Source of the DNA: Candidatus Gastranaerophilales bacterium
GTDB lineage: Bacteria > Cyanobacteriota > Vampirovibrionia > Gastranaerophilales > Gastranaerophilaceae
Direction: 5' to 3'
NCBI GenBank assembly: GCA_944324915.1
Contig: CALUYD010000002.1
Coordinates: 1 to 64,000 of the forward strand
Length of the DNA: 64,000 bases
A model generated the notes under the pieces. That model was given only the letters and a program-made list of their open reading frames with translations, ran no database searches and had not been told where the DNA came from. How positions within the stretch are numbered: position 1 is the first letter of the stretch; every line of letters begins with the position of its first letter. Shown here one piece after another: positions 51,761 through 60,222 of this stretch. Both the position numbers and the translations under genes were made by a program.

Positions 51761-52873
51761 ATGCAAAAAATTAAAAACATTGAATTTTTAAGAGTAATAG
51801 GTTGCATTGCTATTGTTCTTTTGCACTTGTTTTCATGTCTTAAGGGGTATGATAGTGATTTATTTCGCCATTTAAGATACATGACAAGTGATGGGCAAAA
51901 GGCGGTTGATTTATTTTTCATGTTGTCGGGATTTTTCTTTGTTTTAACACTCAATTCGAAACAAACTGTTTTAGATTTTGTAAAGAAAAAAATTATAAGA
52001 TTCTACCCTGTTTTAATCTTTGTAATGCTTTTATATTTCCTTGTTTCTTTGACAGGAGCATTTGATTTTGCTTATTATGATAATATCTTTTGTTTATTAC
52101 TTTTGGATGGAACAAGTCTTGTAACTAAATCTGGAAACGTAGGTGTTTTTTGGTATGTTTCAGCTATGTTTTGGGTTTTACTTGCACTATTTTATTCTTT
52201 GAAAGTATTTAAAAAAGAACAAGTAAACCTATTCTTAGCTTTTGCAATACTTTTTTGCTATTCATTTTTAATTCATGCAAAAGGTGGTAAGATAAATAAT
52301 CATTTGCTAATACTATGTTTTGTTTTTAGTGTTAAAATGTTAAGAGCGGTAGGTGGTATTGGAATAGGCTATTTTATAGGCGAGTGGTATAAGAATAATA
52401 TTGAAAAAATAAAAAATTACACTTTTAATATTTATCAAAAAATATTTTTATCAGTTATCGAATTTATGTGCATTTATTTTACTATCAATAATTTGATGTT
52501 GCATAGAATAAAATTTAAAAATGATATGATTTTTATTATAACTTTTGCAATATTAATTATCTGTTTTCTTTTAAAAGGAGGATTTTTCTCAAGACTTTTG
52601 GATAATGATTTTTGGGGTAAAATTTCAAAATATACTTATTCTATTTATATGACACATACGTTGATTATTTTTACTTTTAAAGGTTTACTTTGGAAACCGT
52701 ATACAGATTATCTTTTAGGGCATGAATTATTAAATATTTTTGCTCCGATAATTCTTGCATTAATTTTAGGCGTTTTCACATATCATTTTGTTGAAAAACC
52801 TTGTGCGCAGTATTTTAAAGAAAGGGCTAAAAGCCTTGTGGCAGTAAGAGAGAGAGAGAGAGAGAGAGAGTAA
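51761..52873 (+). CDS. Acyltransferase-3 family membrane protein
   Basis: 370 aa with about ten membrane segments. IEFLRVIGCIAIVLLHLFS has the R/E and H of the family's N-terminal motif, DLFFMLSGFFFVLTL follows, and MTHTLIIF near the end matches. It O-acylates surface sugars. GAGGA with 9 nt spacing supports the ATG at 51761; the frame is open to 51713. The C-terminus AVREREREREs is encoded by (AG)12 just before the stop, so changes in repeat number would add 10-14 different residues. Confidence 0.85.
   Translation: MQKIKNIEFLRVIGCIAIVLLHLFSCLKGYDSDLFRHLRYMTSDGQKAVDLFFMLSGFFFVLTLNSKQTVLDFVKKKIIRFYPVLIFVMLLYFLVSLTGAFDFAYYDNIFCLLLLDGTSLVTKSGNVGVFWYVSAMFWVLLALFYSLKVFKKEQVNLFLAFAILFCYSFLIHAKGGKINNHLLILCFVFSVKMLRAVGGIGIGYFIGEWYKNNIEKIKNYTFNIYQKIFLSVIEFMCIYFTINNLMLHRIKFKNDMIFIITFAILIICFLLKGGFFSRLLDNDFWGKISKYTYSIYMTHTLIIFTFKGLLWKPYTDYLLGHELLNIFAPIILALILGVFTYHFVEKPCAQYFKERAKSLVAVRERERERE
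52847..52870 (+). repeat. (AG)12 dinucleotide tract at gene end
   Basis: Twelve AG units, in frame with the acyltransferase and followed at once by its TAA. Loss of one unit shifts the frame to end in VIPLVALRFA; gain of one ends SNTSSSSKICIKE, whose stop is 1 nt before the next ATG. Such tracts slip during replication. Confidence 0.9.
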
Positions 52874-52911
52874 TACCTCTAGTAGCTCTAAGATTTGCAT
52901 AAAGGAATAAA

Positions 52912-54660
52912 ATGAATTTATTAAACAATGAAACAATAAACGCATATAAAAAAATCTTACCATTTATAAAACCATATTGGAAAAGAGCAGTTATTGCCCT
53001 TGGGCTTGCAATACCGATAGGGTGTTTGGATGCTGTTATTGCGCTATCTTTAAAACCATACATGGATGTTGTAATGGTTGAAGAAACTATGCAATCTCCT
53101 TGGTATATTCCTTTATTAATCATATTATTCACTTCGGTGCAAGGTTTATTGAATTATCTTTCAACATATATGAATGATTGGGTTATTTTTAAAGTAACAA
53201 ATGATTTAAAACGTGCCTTGTATGATAAATTAATGCATAAAAGTTCTACATATTTTGATACTAAAACTTCAGGCGACTCCCTAAAAAGATTTAACAATGA
53301 CGCAGATAAAGTCTGCAAAGGTATTTTAGGAGGCATTAAATTAATCATATCAAGAGTTTTTTCATCTATATCTTTAGTTTGTGTGTTGATTTATAACTCT
53401 TGGCAACTATCAATTGTAGCTATTTTAATGCTTATTCTTGCGATTGTTCCGCTTACAAAGATGAAATCTAAAATTAAATCAGTTACAAATAAATCAGAAT
53501 CAGGAAATGCGGTTGTAATAACTTCATATAATGAAGCATATAACGGAAATAAGGTAATAAAAGCATTTAATTTGTATAAATTGCAAAATGCAAAATTTTC
53601 AAAACAATTGGATAATTTATTTAAATTTAAAATAAAAATCACTCAAAAAACAGGGAGTGTGTCGCCTCTGATGCATGTTATTGTTTCTGTGGGTATTGGT
53701 TTTGCAATTGGTTATGGTAGCCATTTGATACAAACAGGACAAATAACGAGCGGTAATTTTGTTTCTTTTATTACTGCTCTAATTATGCTATATACTCCGA
53801 TTAAAGGCTTGGGCAATAATGCAAAGAGCATGCAAACGGCTCTTTTGGCGCTTGAGCGTGTGGTTAAAAATTTGGAAGCTCCAGAGTACATCCTAGATAT
53901 AGAAAATGCTATAGAGTTTAAAAATTTAAACGATGGTTTAAAGTTTGAAAATGTGACTTTTGAATATAAAAAAGATAAACCTGTTTTAAACAATATTTCT
54001 TTTGAAGTTAAAAAAGGTGAAACCATTGCCCTTGTTGGAAATTCGGGCGGTGGAAAATCTACAATAGTAAATTTAATTCCAAGATTTTATAAACTTAAAA
54101 AAGGTGCAATTAAAATTGATGATGTTAATATAGCGGATTATAAAATAGAATCTTTAAGAAATAATATTGCAATTGTTTTGCAAGATAATTTTTTATTTGC
54201 AGGTACTATTGAAGAAAATATTTTAATGGGCAAACCAAATGCAACAAAAGACGAATTAAAAGAAGCAATAACAAGTGCTTGTCTAGATGAATTTATAAAT
54301 GAATTGGATCTGGGTTTAAAAACTTACATCGGAGAAAGGGGCGTTTTGCTCTCTGGAGGTCAAAAACAAAGAATAGCAATCGCAAGAGCGTTTATAAAAA
54401 ATGCTCCGATAGTTATTTTAGATGAAGCAACTTCTGCTTTAGATAATCAATCAGAAGCAATTGTTCAAAAAGCAATTGATAATTTAATGAAAGATAAAAC
54501 TGTTTTTGTTATAGCTCATAGGTTATCAACAATACAAAATGCTGATAAAATTGCTGTAATTAATGAAGGAAAACTTGTAGAACTCGGAAAACATGAAGAA
54601 TTATTGCATATAGAAGATGGATATTATAAAAAATTGTATGAGATGCAATTTAAAAATTAA
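52912..54660 (+). CDS. MsbA-like ABC exporter (fused permease and ATPase)
   Basis: 582 aa half-transporter. Six membrane helices (1-320), with the coupling region LMHKSSTYFDTKTSGDSLKRFNNDADKV. The ATPase has Walker A ALVGNSGGGKST, Q-loop VLQDNFLFAGTIEENILMGK, signature LLSGGQKQR, Walker B IVILDEATSALD and H-loop IAHRLST. MsbA-type proteins flip lipid A-core or lipid-linked glycans across the inner membrane. As the last gene of the polysaccharide locus, the locus glycan is an alternative cargo. AAAGGAA lies 3-4 nt before the ATG. Confidence 0.9.
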   Translation: MNLLNNETINAYKKILPFIKPYWKRAVIALGLAIPIGCLDAVIALSLKPYMDVVMVEETMQSPWYIPLLIILFTSVQGLLNYLSTYMNDWVIFKVTNDLKRALYDKLMHKSSTYFDTKTSGDSLKRFNNDADKVCKGILGGIKLIISRVFSSISLVCVLIYNSWQLSIVAILMLILAIVPLTKMKSKIKSVTNKSESGNAVVITSYNEAYNGNKVIKAFNLYKLQNAKFSKQLDNLFKFKIKITQKTGSVSPLMHVIVSVGIGFAIGYGSHLIQTGQITSGNFVSFITALIMLYTPIKGLGNNAKSMQTALLALERVVKNLEAPEYILDIENAIEFKNLNDGLKFENVTFEYKKDKPVLNNISFEVKKGETIALVGNSGGGKSTIVNLIPRFYKLKKGAIKIDDVNIADYKIESLRNNIAIVLQDNFLFAGTIEENILMGKPNATKDELKEAITSACLDEFINELDLGLKTYIGERGVLLSGGQKQRIAIARAFIKNAPIVILDEATSALDNQSEAIVQKAIDNLMKDKTVFVIAHRLSTIQNADKIAVINEGKLVELGKHEELLHIEDGYYKKLYEMQFKN

Positions 54661-54662
54661 CC

Positions 54663-55646
54663 TTACCCCCAAACAGCAAAATCCGGTTCTTCCATTGTCA
54701 TACAATGAATGCCGCCGCCTCTATAATTAAGCTCATCCATCATATAATTGCTTGCTTCGGTATAATATTCTTTTTTGCCATGGACAAAATAGATATTTTC
54801 TAAATTGGGTATTTTTTTTCTTAATTGTTCTTCAAATTGCTTTTCAAGCGAAGATACATAAGGGCTATCGCAATCAGTTGAATTTGTTATATAAGAAATA
54901 GAGCCATTTTTATGTTGATTTACAATTGCATTCATAAAATTAATTCCTAAGCCAAACACGCCTCCTATTTCAATAGGCACAAAGCCTGCTTTTTCCAGCG
55001 CTTTTATTGTGTCCTTATATGAGGAATAATGCGAAGCTCTTTCTTGTTCAAAATATTTAAAATTTTTGTTTATATTCACATAATCCATAGGAGAAAGTTT
55101 TATATTGGAATTTGAGAGCATTTTTGCACTTAATTTTGGATTATCAACAAGAATATAAGGGTATCCGATAGGGCGCATAAACATATCAAGATGATAATTT
55201 TGTTGAGGAATTGCAAAAATATTTTCAATATCTATACCGTATTTTTCTGATAAATATTGAAAATCTTTTGTTTTAAGTTCACTTTCTCCTATTAACATCC
55301 ATTTTTTGCCATTAGGATATTTTCCAATAAAGCTATTTCCACCTGTTGCAATAAAATCAAGGCTTTCGCTTGTTATTCCGTATGTTTTTTGGATATTTTC
55401 TAAACTTCCTAAATCCACCCTGTTATTTGCAACAACATGGGGCTTTCCTTGTTTTTCTATAATCATTTTAAAATCTTGTGTCCATTTGTCATAGTCATCC
55501 CATTTTCTGATTTCAAAACCTTCATTTTGGGCAATGGAATTCATTTCATCTATTATGGGTTCTGACGTTGTTTGTTCAAGATGAATAGCCTTTAAGGGAG
55601 CTACATCATAGCCTTTAAAATTTTGAGATAAAAAATTTAATTTCAT
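54663..55646 (-). CDS. Guanidine-modifying-enzyme-fold protein (deiminase-like)
   Basis: 327 aa. The pattern fits the arginine/agmatine deiminase and amidinotransferase superfamily: TGGNSFIGKY (about 102-110), H152-x-D154 in QQNYHLDMF, and the nucleophile candidate C315 in GGGIHCMTMEEP at the C-terminus. The specific substrate cannot be read. It begins at an ATG with AGAG nearby. Convergent with the MsbA-like gene, only 2 nt apart. A link to the decarboxylase at 7733 (agmatine) is possible but not supported by linkage. Confidence 0.7.
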   Translation of the reverse strand: MKLNFLSQNFKGYDVAPLKAIHLEQTTSEPIIDEMNSIAQNEGFEIRKWDDYDKWTQDFKMIIEKQGKPHVVANNRVDLGSLENIQKTYGITSESLDFIATGGNSFIGKYPNGKKWMLIGESELKTKDFQYLSEKYGIDIENIFAIPQQNYHLDMFMRPIGYPYILVDNPKLSAKMLSNSNIKLSPMDYVNINKNFKYFEQERASHYSSYKDTIKALEKAGFVPIEIGGVFGLGINFMNAIVNQHKNGSISYITNSTDCDSPYVSSLEKQFEEQLRKKIPNLENIYFVHGKKEYYTEASNYMMDELNYRGGGIHCMTMEEPDFAVWG

Positions 55647-55691
55647 AGCTCTATAAAACCTATGAAGTTAAAAAATTGACTAAAATACTTT

Positions 55692-55910
55692 TTATTCAAA
55701 GAAGCTTTTTACGGGTACATTAAAATATTGTGCTAGTTCAATTAATTTTTTTAGGCTAATATATCTTTCAAATCTTTCAACATGCCCTATAAATTTGCTA
55801 TTGGTATTTAATATTTCTGACAATTTTTCTTGCGAAATGTTGTGCGCAAGTCTTAATTTTCTTACATTTTTGCCAATAGTTATATAAGTTTCATCTTGAA
55901 TGCTTGACAT
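55692..55910 (-). CDS. XRE-family transcriptional regulator, 72 aa
   Basis: A single Cro/cI helix-turn-helix: IGKNVRKLRLAHNISQEKLSEILNTNSKFIGHVERFERYISLKKLIELAQYFNVPVKSFFE. Unusually the recognition end reads GHVERFERYIS, with an aromatic residue where most members have G or K. It stands between the deiminase-like gene and the aldolase, all on the minus strand. No clear operator palindrome is visible upstream, only TTATAA repeated 12 nt apart. Confidence 0.85.
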   Translation of the reverse strand: MSSIQDETYITIGKNVRKLRLAHNISQEKLSEILNTNSKFIGHVERFERYISLKKLIELAQYFNVPVKSFFE

Positions 55911-55966
55911 AATATATTATTTTGATTTTAGTATACTTTATAAGCACTATTATAAAAGTTTTTATT

Positions 55967-55993
55967 AAAAAAACAAGCGGAGCTAACTCCGCT
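55967..55993 (-). terminator. Intrinsic terminator after KDPG aldolase
   Basis: AGCGGAG (55976-55982) pairs with CTCCGCT (55987-55993); reading leftward a TG then a run of T's (plus-strand A's at 55967-55973) follows. Confidence 0.82.
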
Positions 55994-56005
55994 GTTGACC
56001 TAAAA

Positions 56006-56602
56006 TTATCTAACCATTTCCACGATATTTTTTGCAGTTTCTACAATTTCTTTGTAATCTTTTTTTGAATATAAGGCTCTACCTACTCCGACTGCTTGAG
56101 CTCCTGCTTTTAGGTAATCGTTTATTTCTTCAATTTTTACAAAACCGCAAGGCAATAAACTCAAAAATGGCATTGGCTTAACCATTTCTCTTATATATTC
56201 AACACCGCCCATTTCTGCTACCGGATAGATTTTAATTAATGACATTCTTGCTTGCCAAGCATTATACGCTTCATTTGGTGTTGTAACAGACGGAATTAAA
56301 AATGTATTATAGCAAGATGCAAATCTTATTAAATTTGTTTGAAATATTGGACTTGCAATGATTTGAGCACCCGCTAAAAGTGCATTGTGTGCTTGTTGAG
56401 TTGTAATTATACCGCCTTGAGCTATCAAAATATCTTTGTGTTCGTCTGAGATTTTTCTTGTAACCTCAAGAGGGCAATTCATTTCTAAAACTTTTATTCC
56501 GCCTTCTATTGACGCTTTGGCATGTTCGTATGCAATTTCTTTATCATCTTCTCTTATAATGCCGTAAATTTTTTCTTGTTTAATTTTTTCTAAAATTTTC
56601 AT
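56006..56602 (-). CDS. eda: KDPG/KHG aldolase family protein
   Basis: 198-aa class I aldolase of the Eda family. YGIIREDDKEIAYEHAKASIEGGIKVLEMNCPLEVTRKISDEH, IIASPIFQTNLI, and MSLIKIYPVAEMGG (Schiff-base lysine by analogy with K133 of E. coli Eda) are the expected elements, then FLSLLPCGFVKIEEINDYLKAGAQAVGVGRAL. It would cleave 2-keto-3-deoxy-6-phosphogluconate or 4-hydroxy-2-oxoglutarate. The start ATG overlaps the stop of the gene at 56599, so both are one transcript. Confidence 0.85.
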   Translation of the reverse strand: MKILEKIKQEKIYGIIREDDKEIAYEHAKASIEGGIKVLEMNCPLEVTRKISDEHKDILIAQGGIITTQQAHNALLAGAQIIASPIFQTNLIRFASCYNTFLIPSVTTPNEAYNAWQARMSLIKIYPVAEMGGVEYIREMVKPMPFLSLLPCGFVKIEEINDYLKAGAQAVGVGRALYSKKDYKEIVETAKNIVEMVR

Positions 56603-56913
56603 GATGCAAGAACAACTTTCTTTTCTTGTGTTTGGTTTTTAACTTGTTGTTCAACGTTTTTTAAGCGTAGAATTGATATAGCTCTTTTTGTTTCTTCGTC
56701 TTTCACAAGCCAGCAGAGTTTCTTTTTAAAGTTTTTAATAAAACAATAGGTTGAGCAGAAAATCGCTGTTTTTGTGGCATTGATAATATTCATATTGCTA
56801 ATATCTATGATATATTTATCAATTTCATCTTTATAATTTAGTTTTAATGAGGATTTTTCCAATTCGATAATAAAATTATCTTGGGATAATCGTATATTTT
56901 TAATGTTATTCAT
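56599..56913 (-). CDS. STAS-like small protein, 104 aa
   Basis: KYIIDISNMNIINATKTAIFCSTYCFIKNFKKKLCWLVKDEETKRAISILRLKNVEQQ has the strand-helix-strand-helix order of anti-anti-sigma (STAS) domains, with KTAIF in the place of the usual D-S-S/T-G. The serine phosphorylated in SpoIIAA is not kept, so regulation would differ. Three cysteines cluster in the core. It overlaps the aldolase gene by 4 nt. The assignment is by pattern only. Confidence 0.5.
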   Translation of the reverse strand: MNNIKNIRLSQDNFIIELEKSSLKLNYKDEIDKYIIDISNMNIINATKTAIFCSTYCFIKNFKKKLCWLVKDEETKRAISILRLKNVEQQVKNQTQEKKVVLAS

Positions 56914-57039
56914 AATTTTTCTTATTAATTCTTACTTTTTAAATGACGGCTTGTTTAATCAAAATTTGAAACATGTTTTTAAAAACTAGTATTTTTGATG
57001 TAGAATAAAATTGTATATAAGTAATTTGTGTGGTGGAAA

Positions 57040-57576
57040 ATGAATAATAATCTTGAATTAAAAGAAATAGCAAAAAATATAAAATTAGTTGCTTTTGATG
57101 TAGATGGTGTTATGACTGACGGTTCTTTAACATTTTTAGAAGACGGCAGAGAAATTAAGACCTATAACGCAAAAGACGGTCTTGGAGTTGTAATGCTATC
57201 AAAAGCAGGAATTATAACATCAATTATTACAGCAAGAAATAATAACGTTGTAAAAATAAGAGCGCAACAAATAGATATTCAAGAATTATATATGGGGCAA
57301 AAAAATAAAACTTTAGCTTTAATGGAATTGTGTGAAAAGCATAATATTAAGCCTTCTGAAATTGCTTATATGGGAGATGATATGCCTGATATATGTGTAT
57401 TAAAGGAAGTTGGCTTAAAGTGTTGTCCTAATGATGCAGTAAAACCTGTTAAGGAAGTTTGTAATTATATTTCAAATCTTGGTGGTGGAAAAGGTGCAGT
57501 AAGAGAACTATGTGACTTTATTTTAAGTGCAAAAGATATCACTTACGATAAATTACAAAATTCTTCACAACAATAA
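57040..57576 (+). CDS. kdsC: 3-deoxy-D-manno-octulosonate 8-phosphate phosphatase
   Basis: 178-aa HAD phosphatase. LVAFDVDGVMTDGSLTFLEDGREIKTYNAKDGLGVVML is the KdsC signature (motif I with the DGR/DG substrate loop), ITARNN is motif II, GDDMPDICVL motif IV. It makes free KDO for the LPS inner core. The frame is open from 57028; GGTGGA 4 nt before the ATG at 57040 supports MNNNLELKEI. It agrees with lpxK that this cell makes LPS. Confidence 0.92.
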   Translation: MNNNLELKEIAKNIKLVAFDVDGVMTDGSLTFLEDGREIKTYNAKDGLGVVMLSKAGIITSIITARNNNVVKIRAQQIDIQELYMGQKNKTLALMELCEKHNIKPSEIAYMGDDMPDICVLKEVGLKCCPNDAVKPVKEVCNYISNLGGGKGAVRELCDFILSAKDITYDKLQNSSQQ

Positions 57577-57671
57577 TTTTAATATCCGTATAAAGATTGT
57601 ATAAGGAAATCCGATTTTTCAATTTTTTTTGTATATACTAATAATGCAATTAAAAGAAAAAGAGGAAAATT

Positions 57672-57974
57672 ATGCAAGCTGTTGTTAATTCTAATATAAT
57701 AAAACAAGATAATATATCTGAAAAACTTGATTATTTATTAGCTGATGTAGATAATTCAACTAAAAACGATGTTGAAAATACAATTGTTTCAATGGGCGCT
57801 AAGGTTGTAAATGCTCTTGTTGAAAAATTAAGAACTTTAAAAGGCTTGCAAAGAGGAGTTGTAGCAATGAGCTTAATTAGAATAGGCGAAAGCTCAATTG
57901 CACCATTGAAAGCATTAGCAGTAGAAGATAGAGAATATCAATGGATGGCAGATTATTTGCTATCTGAAATATAA
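57672..57974 (+). CDS. HEAT-like small helical protein, 100 aa
   Basis: Helical repeat pattern: NDVENTIVSMGAKVVNALVEKLRTLKGLQRGVVAMSLIRIGESSIAPLKALAVEDREYQWMADYLLSEI. Helix pairs split by short loops with I-G-E-S-S-I-A-P-L are the HEAT form; G-x-x-x-V...L...L. Such small HEAT proteins are common in cyanobacteria and their relatives as protein-binding adaptors. AAGAGGAAAATT precedes the ATG. No partner is suggested by neighbours. Confidence 0.65.
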   Translation: MQAVVNSNIIKQDNISEKLDYLLADVDNSTKNDVENTIVSMGAKVVNALVEKLRTLKGLQRGVVAMSLIRIGESSIAPLKALAVEDREYQWMADYLLSEI

Positions 57975-57983
57975 TTAATAGCA

Positions 57984-58033
57984 CAAAAGGTTTATTGATA
58001 ACTAAAAATAATTAGCATTTTAGATAACCTTTT
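57984..58033 (+). promoter_or_regulatory. Hairpin between HEAT-like gene and SLH gene
   Basis: AAAAGGTT (57984-57991) pairs with AACCTTTT (58026-58033), enclosing a second stem CTAAAA/TTTTAG (58001-58006 and 58017-58022). It may be a weak terminator for the gene before it. Confidence 0.4.
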
Positions 58034-58056
58034 ATGGTAATGAATACAATTTAAAT

Positions 58057-58092
58057 AAAACGCATAATTTTAACATAAAATTGTGCGTTTTT
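58057..58092 (+). terminator. Long perfect hairpin with T tract in SLH leader
   Basis: A 16-bp stem (58057-58072 with 58076-58091, one T-G pair) closes on a three-base loop ACA and ends in a T tract. It is either a terminator or an mRNA-stabilising hairpin 40 nt before the start of the SLH gene. Confidence 0.55.
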
Positions 58093-58133
58093 AATTTAGG
58101 AAACAAATTAACAAAACCATAAAAGGAGGAAAA

Positions 58134-60167
58134 ATGACTATTAAAAGAAAATTAGTATTAGGTGCAACTACTACATTTTGCGCTTTGGCGTTAACTGTAC
58201 CTATGACATTTGCGGCATGCCCCGTTAATTCGGATTGTGCAAACCAACAAGCAACTCCAATTGTAACTCCGGATAATGCTACATGCGAAAAATGCCATAA
58301 ATCACCATGCGCATGTCAAAAGAAAAGTTTCTTCGGCAATATGTTTAACAAAAAAGATGATTGCGGATGTCAAACAGGCGCTGCTGCTCCATGCGGTTGC
58401 GAAGAAAAGAAACCTGATTGCGGTTGCGAAGAAGTAAAACCTGATTGCGGTTGTGAACAAAAAAAGGATGATTGCGGTTGCACAACAGGTGCTGCTGCTC
58501 CATGTATTGAAACAAAACCATTAAATCAACAAACTTATGCTTACCCAAATGCAATTTATTCTCAAGCAAACCAAGCACAAGTGGGGGAGGCATTGAATGG
58601 CGCTGAAATTAGCGATTCACTTTTAGTTCCTAATCACAGAGGACAAAGTGCAAATTGTGCTTGTACAGGTGCTGCCGCTCCTGTAAATATGGGTGTCCCT
58701 GTTGAATGTGATTGCCCAACAGGCGGTGCTGCTCCTGTAATTAATTCAAATGACTTACCAAAATACAATTGTGAAGCTGCTCCAAATGTATACTCAACAA
58801 ATACAATGGATGTTATCAGTGTTTCAAAAGAACCATTTGCATGCTTTGGTTTAGGTATGACAGGTGCTGCTGCTGATGTTGCTTCTCAACAATATCCTGA
58901 TGTTTATAACAGCTATTGGGCTTCAGGCGATATTAACCGCTTAACTGAACAATGCGTACTTGAAGGCTATCCTGATGGTATGTTTAAACCAAACAGAAAA
59001 GTATCTCGTGCTGAAATGGCAACAATGGTTGTTAAAGGATATAATTTAGATACTACATCTAATGCTCAGGCTTTAACATTTAAAGACGTTCCTAAAAATC
59101 ATTGGGCGCATGATTATATTTCAATCGGTGCTGCTGAAAACATGATTGCAGGCATGTCAAATAATAAATTCTGTCCAAATAAAAATATTACAAGAACAGA
59201 AGCATTATCTATCGTATCTAAAGGTATAAACTGCCCAATGGATGACGCTAAAGCAGATGAAATCTTATCTCAATATAAAGACGGTTCAACTGTACCTTGC
59301 TGGGCAAAACAACACGTTGCTAAAGCAATACAAAATGGTGCTTTGAAAAACGATAAAAATAAAGACTATATCCGTCCAAACGATACAACAACTCGTGCTG
59401 AAGCAAGTTCAATGTTACAAGGTATTCGTGTAGCAGGTGGTTACGATAAATCAACAAAAACAGCTACTCAAGACCTAGGCGGAAAAACATTCATTGAAAG
59501 AGAAACAAAAGTTACAGTTCCGACTCTAACTTTAACAATGAACGATGTAATCAACGCAAAACATGCTAATGTTGGCGAACAATTCAGCGCTACAACACAA
59601 AATGAAATCACTATCAATGGTCAAACATTCCCATGTGGTTCTATTGTTAGAGGTAAAGTTGTTGAAGTTACAAGACCAAGCAAAAACTGCAAAGGTAATT
59701 TAAGATTGTCATTCAATCAAATTATCAATGACGGTTGCAAAATGGATCTTCCACAACAAATCTTAACAGCTCAAGTACAACGTAAAAAAGAAATTAACGG
59801 CTTGTTAAGATTAGTTCAAATGCCATTTACTTGGACAGGTTCTTTAATTGGTACTGCAGGTAGAACAGTTGGTGGTGCTGCTATTGGTTTAGCTAACGCT
59901 ACTGAAGCATTGTTTGATCAAGCAGGTGTTGGTACATCAGAACTTCTTGGCGGTCAATTCAAAGCTGCCGGAAGAAGCTATCAAGATGGTATCAAAACAA
60001 TTGTTAAAGCTCCAATTGATTTAACAAGAACTGCAATATCAGGTACAATGGGTCTATTCCAAACAACAGGCGACGAAATAGCATATTTAGTTGACCCATC
60101 AGGTAATCCTATTTCTAAGGTAAATCCTAAAGAATGTGTAACTATTGCTTTTGGTTATAAAAAATAA
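58134..60167 (+). CDS. SLH-domain S-layer-type protein with Cys-rich head
   Basis: 677 aa with a signal peptide (cleaved after VPMTFA). Residues 28-220 are rich in cysteine, with repeated DCGCE and TGAAAP units (CQTGAAAPCGCEEKK, DCGCTTGAAAP, CACTGAAAPVN, CPTGGAAPV). Three SLH motifs follow (about 250-440): YPDGMFKPNRKVSRAEMATM, FKDVPKNHWAHDYI...PNKNITRTEALSIV and IRPNDTTTRAEASSML. A beta domain (CGSIVRGKVVEVTRP) and an amphipathic tail end it. SLH domains usually bind pyruvylated wall glycans; a locus with a pyruvyl transferase lies 5 kb away. AAAGGAGG lies before the ATG. Confidence 0.85.
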   Translation: MTIKRKLVLGATTTFCALALTVPMTFAACPVNSDCANQQATPIVTPDNATCEKCHKSPCACQKKSFFGNMFNKKDDCGCQTGAAAPCGCEEKKPDCGCEEVKPDCGCEQKKDDCGCTTGAAAPCIETKPLNQQTYAYPNAIYSQANQAQVGEALNGAEISDSLLVPNHRGQSANCACTGAAAPVNMGVPVECDCPTGGAAPVINSNDLPKYNCEAAPNVYSTNTMDVISVSKEPFACFGLGMTGAAADVASQQYPDVYNSYWASGDINRLTEQCVLEGYPDGMFKPNRKVSRAEMATMVVKGYNLDTTSNAQALTFKDVPKNHWAHDYISIGAAENMIAGMSNNKFCPNKNITRTEALSIVSKGINCPMDDAKADEILSQYKDGSTVPCWAKQHVAKAIQNGALKNDKNKDYIRPNDTTTRAEASSMLQGIRVAGGYDKSTKTATQDLGGKTFIERETKVTVPTLTLTMNDVINAKHANVGEQFSATTQNEITINGQTFPCGSIVRGKVVEVTRPSKNCKGNLRLSFNQIINDGCKMDLPQQILTAQVQRKKEINGLLRLVQMPFTWTGSLIGTAGRTVGGAAIGLANATEALFDQAGVGTSELLGGQFKAAGRSYQDGIKTIVKAPIDLTRTAISGTMGLFQTTGDEIAYLVDPSGNPISKVNPKECVTIAFGYKK

Positions 60168-60187
60168 TTGTTTGTATCATGCAAACA

Positions 60188-60222
60188 AGAAAATGGCGAA
60201 AGTTAATTCTTTCGCCATTTTT
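60188..60222 (+). terminator. Bidirectional intrinsic terminator
   Basis: ATGGCGAAAG (60193-60202) pairs with CTTTCGCCAT (60209-60218) around TTAATT, with A's before and TTTTT after. Shared by the SLH gene and dnaB. Confidence 0.9.

Noticed and set aside
52766-53132. Minus-strand frames with Ser-Leu repeats
   Set aside because: The repeat comes from reading the (AG)12 tract backwards; no start signal is present.
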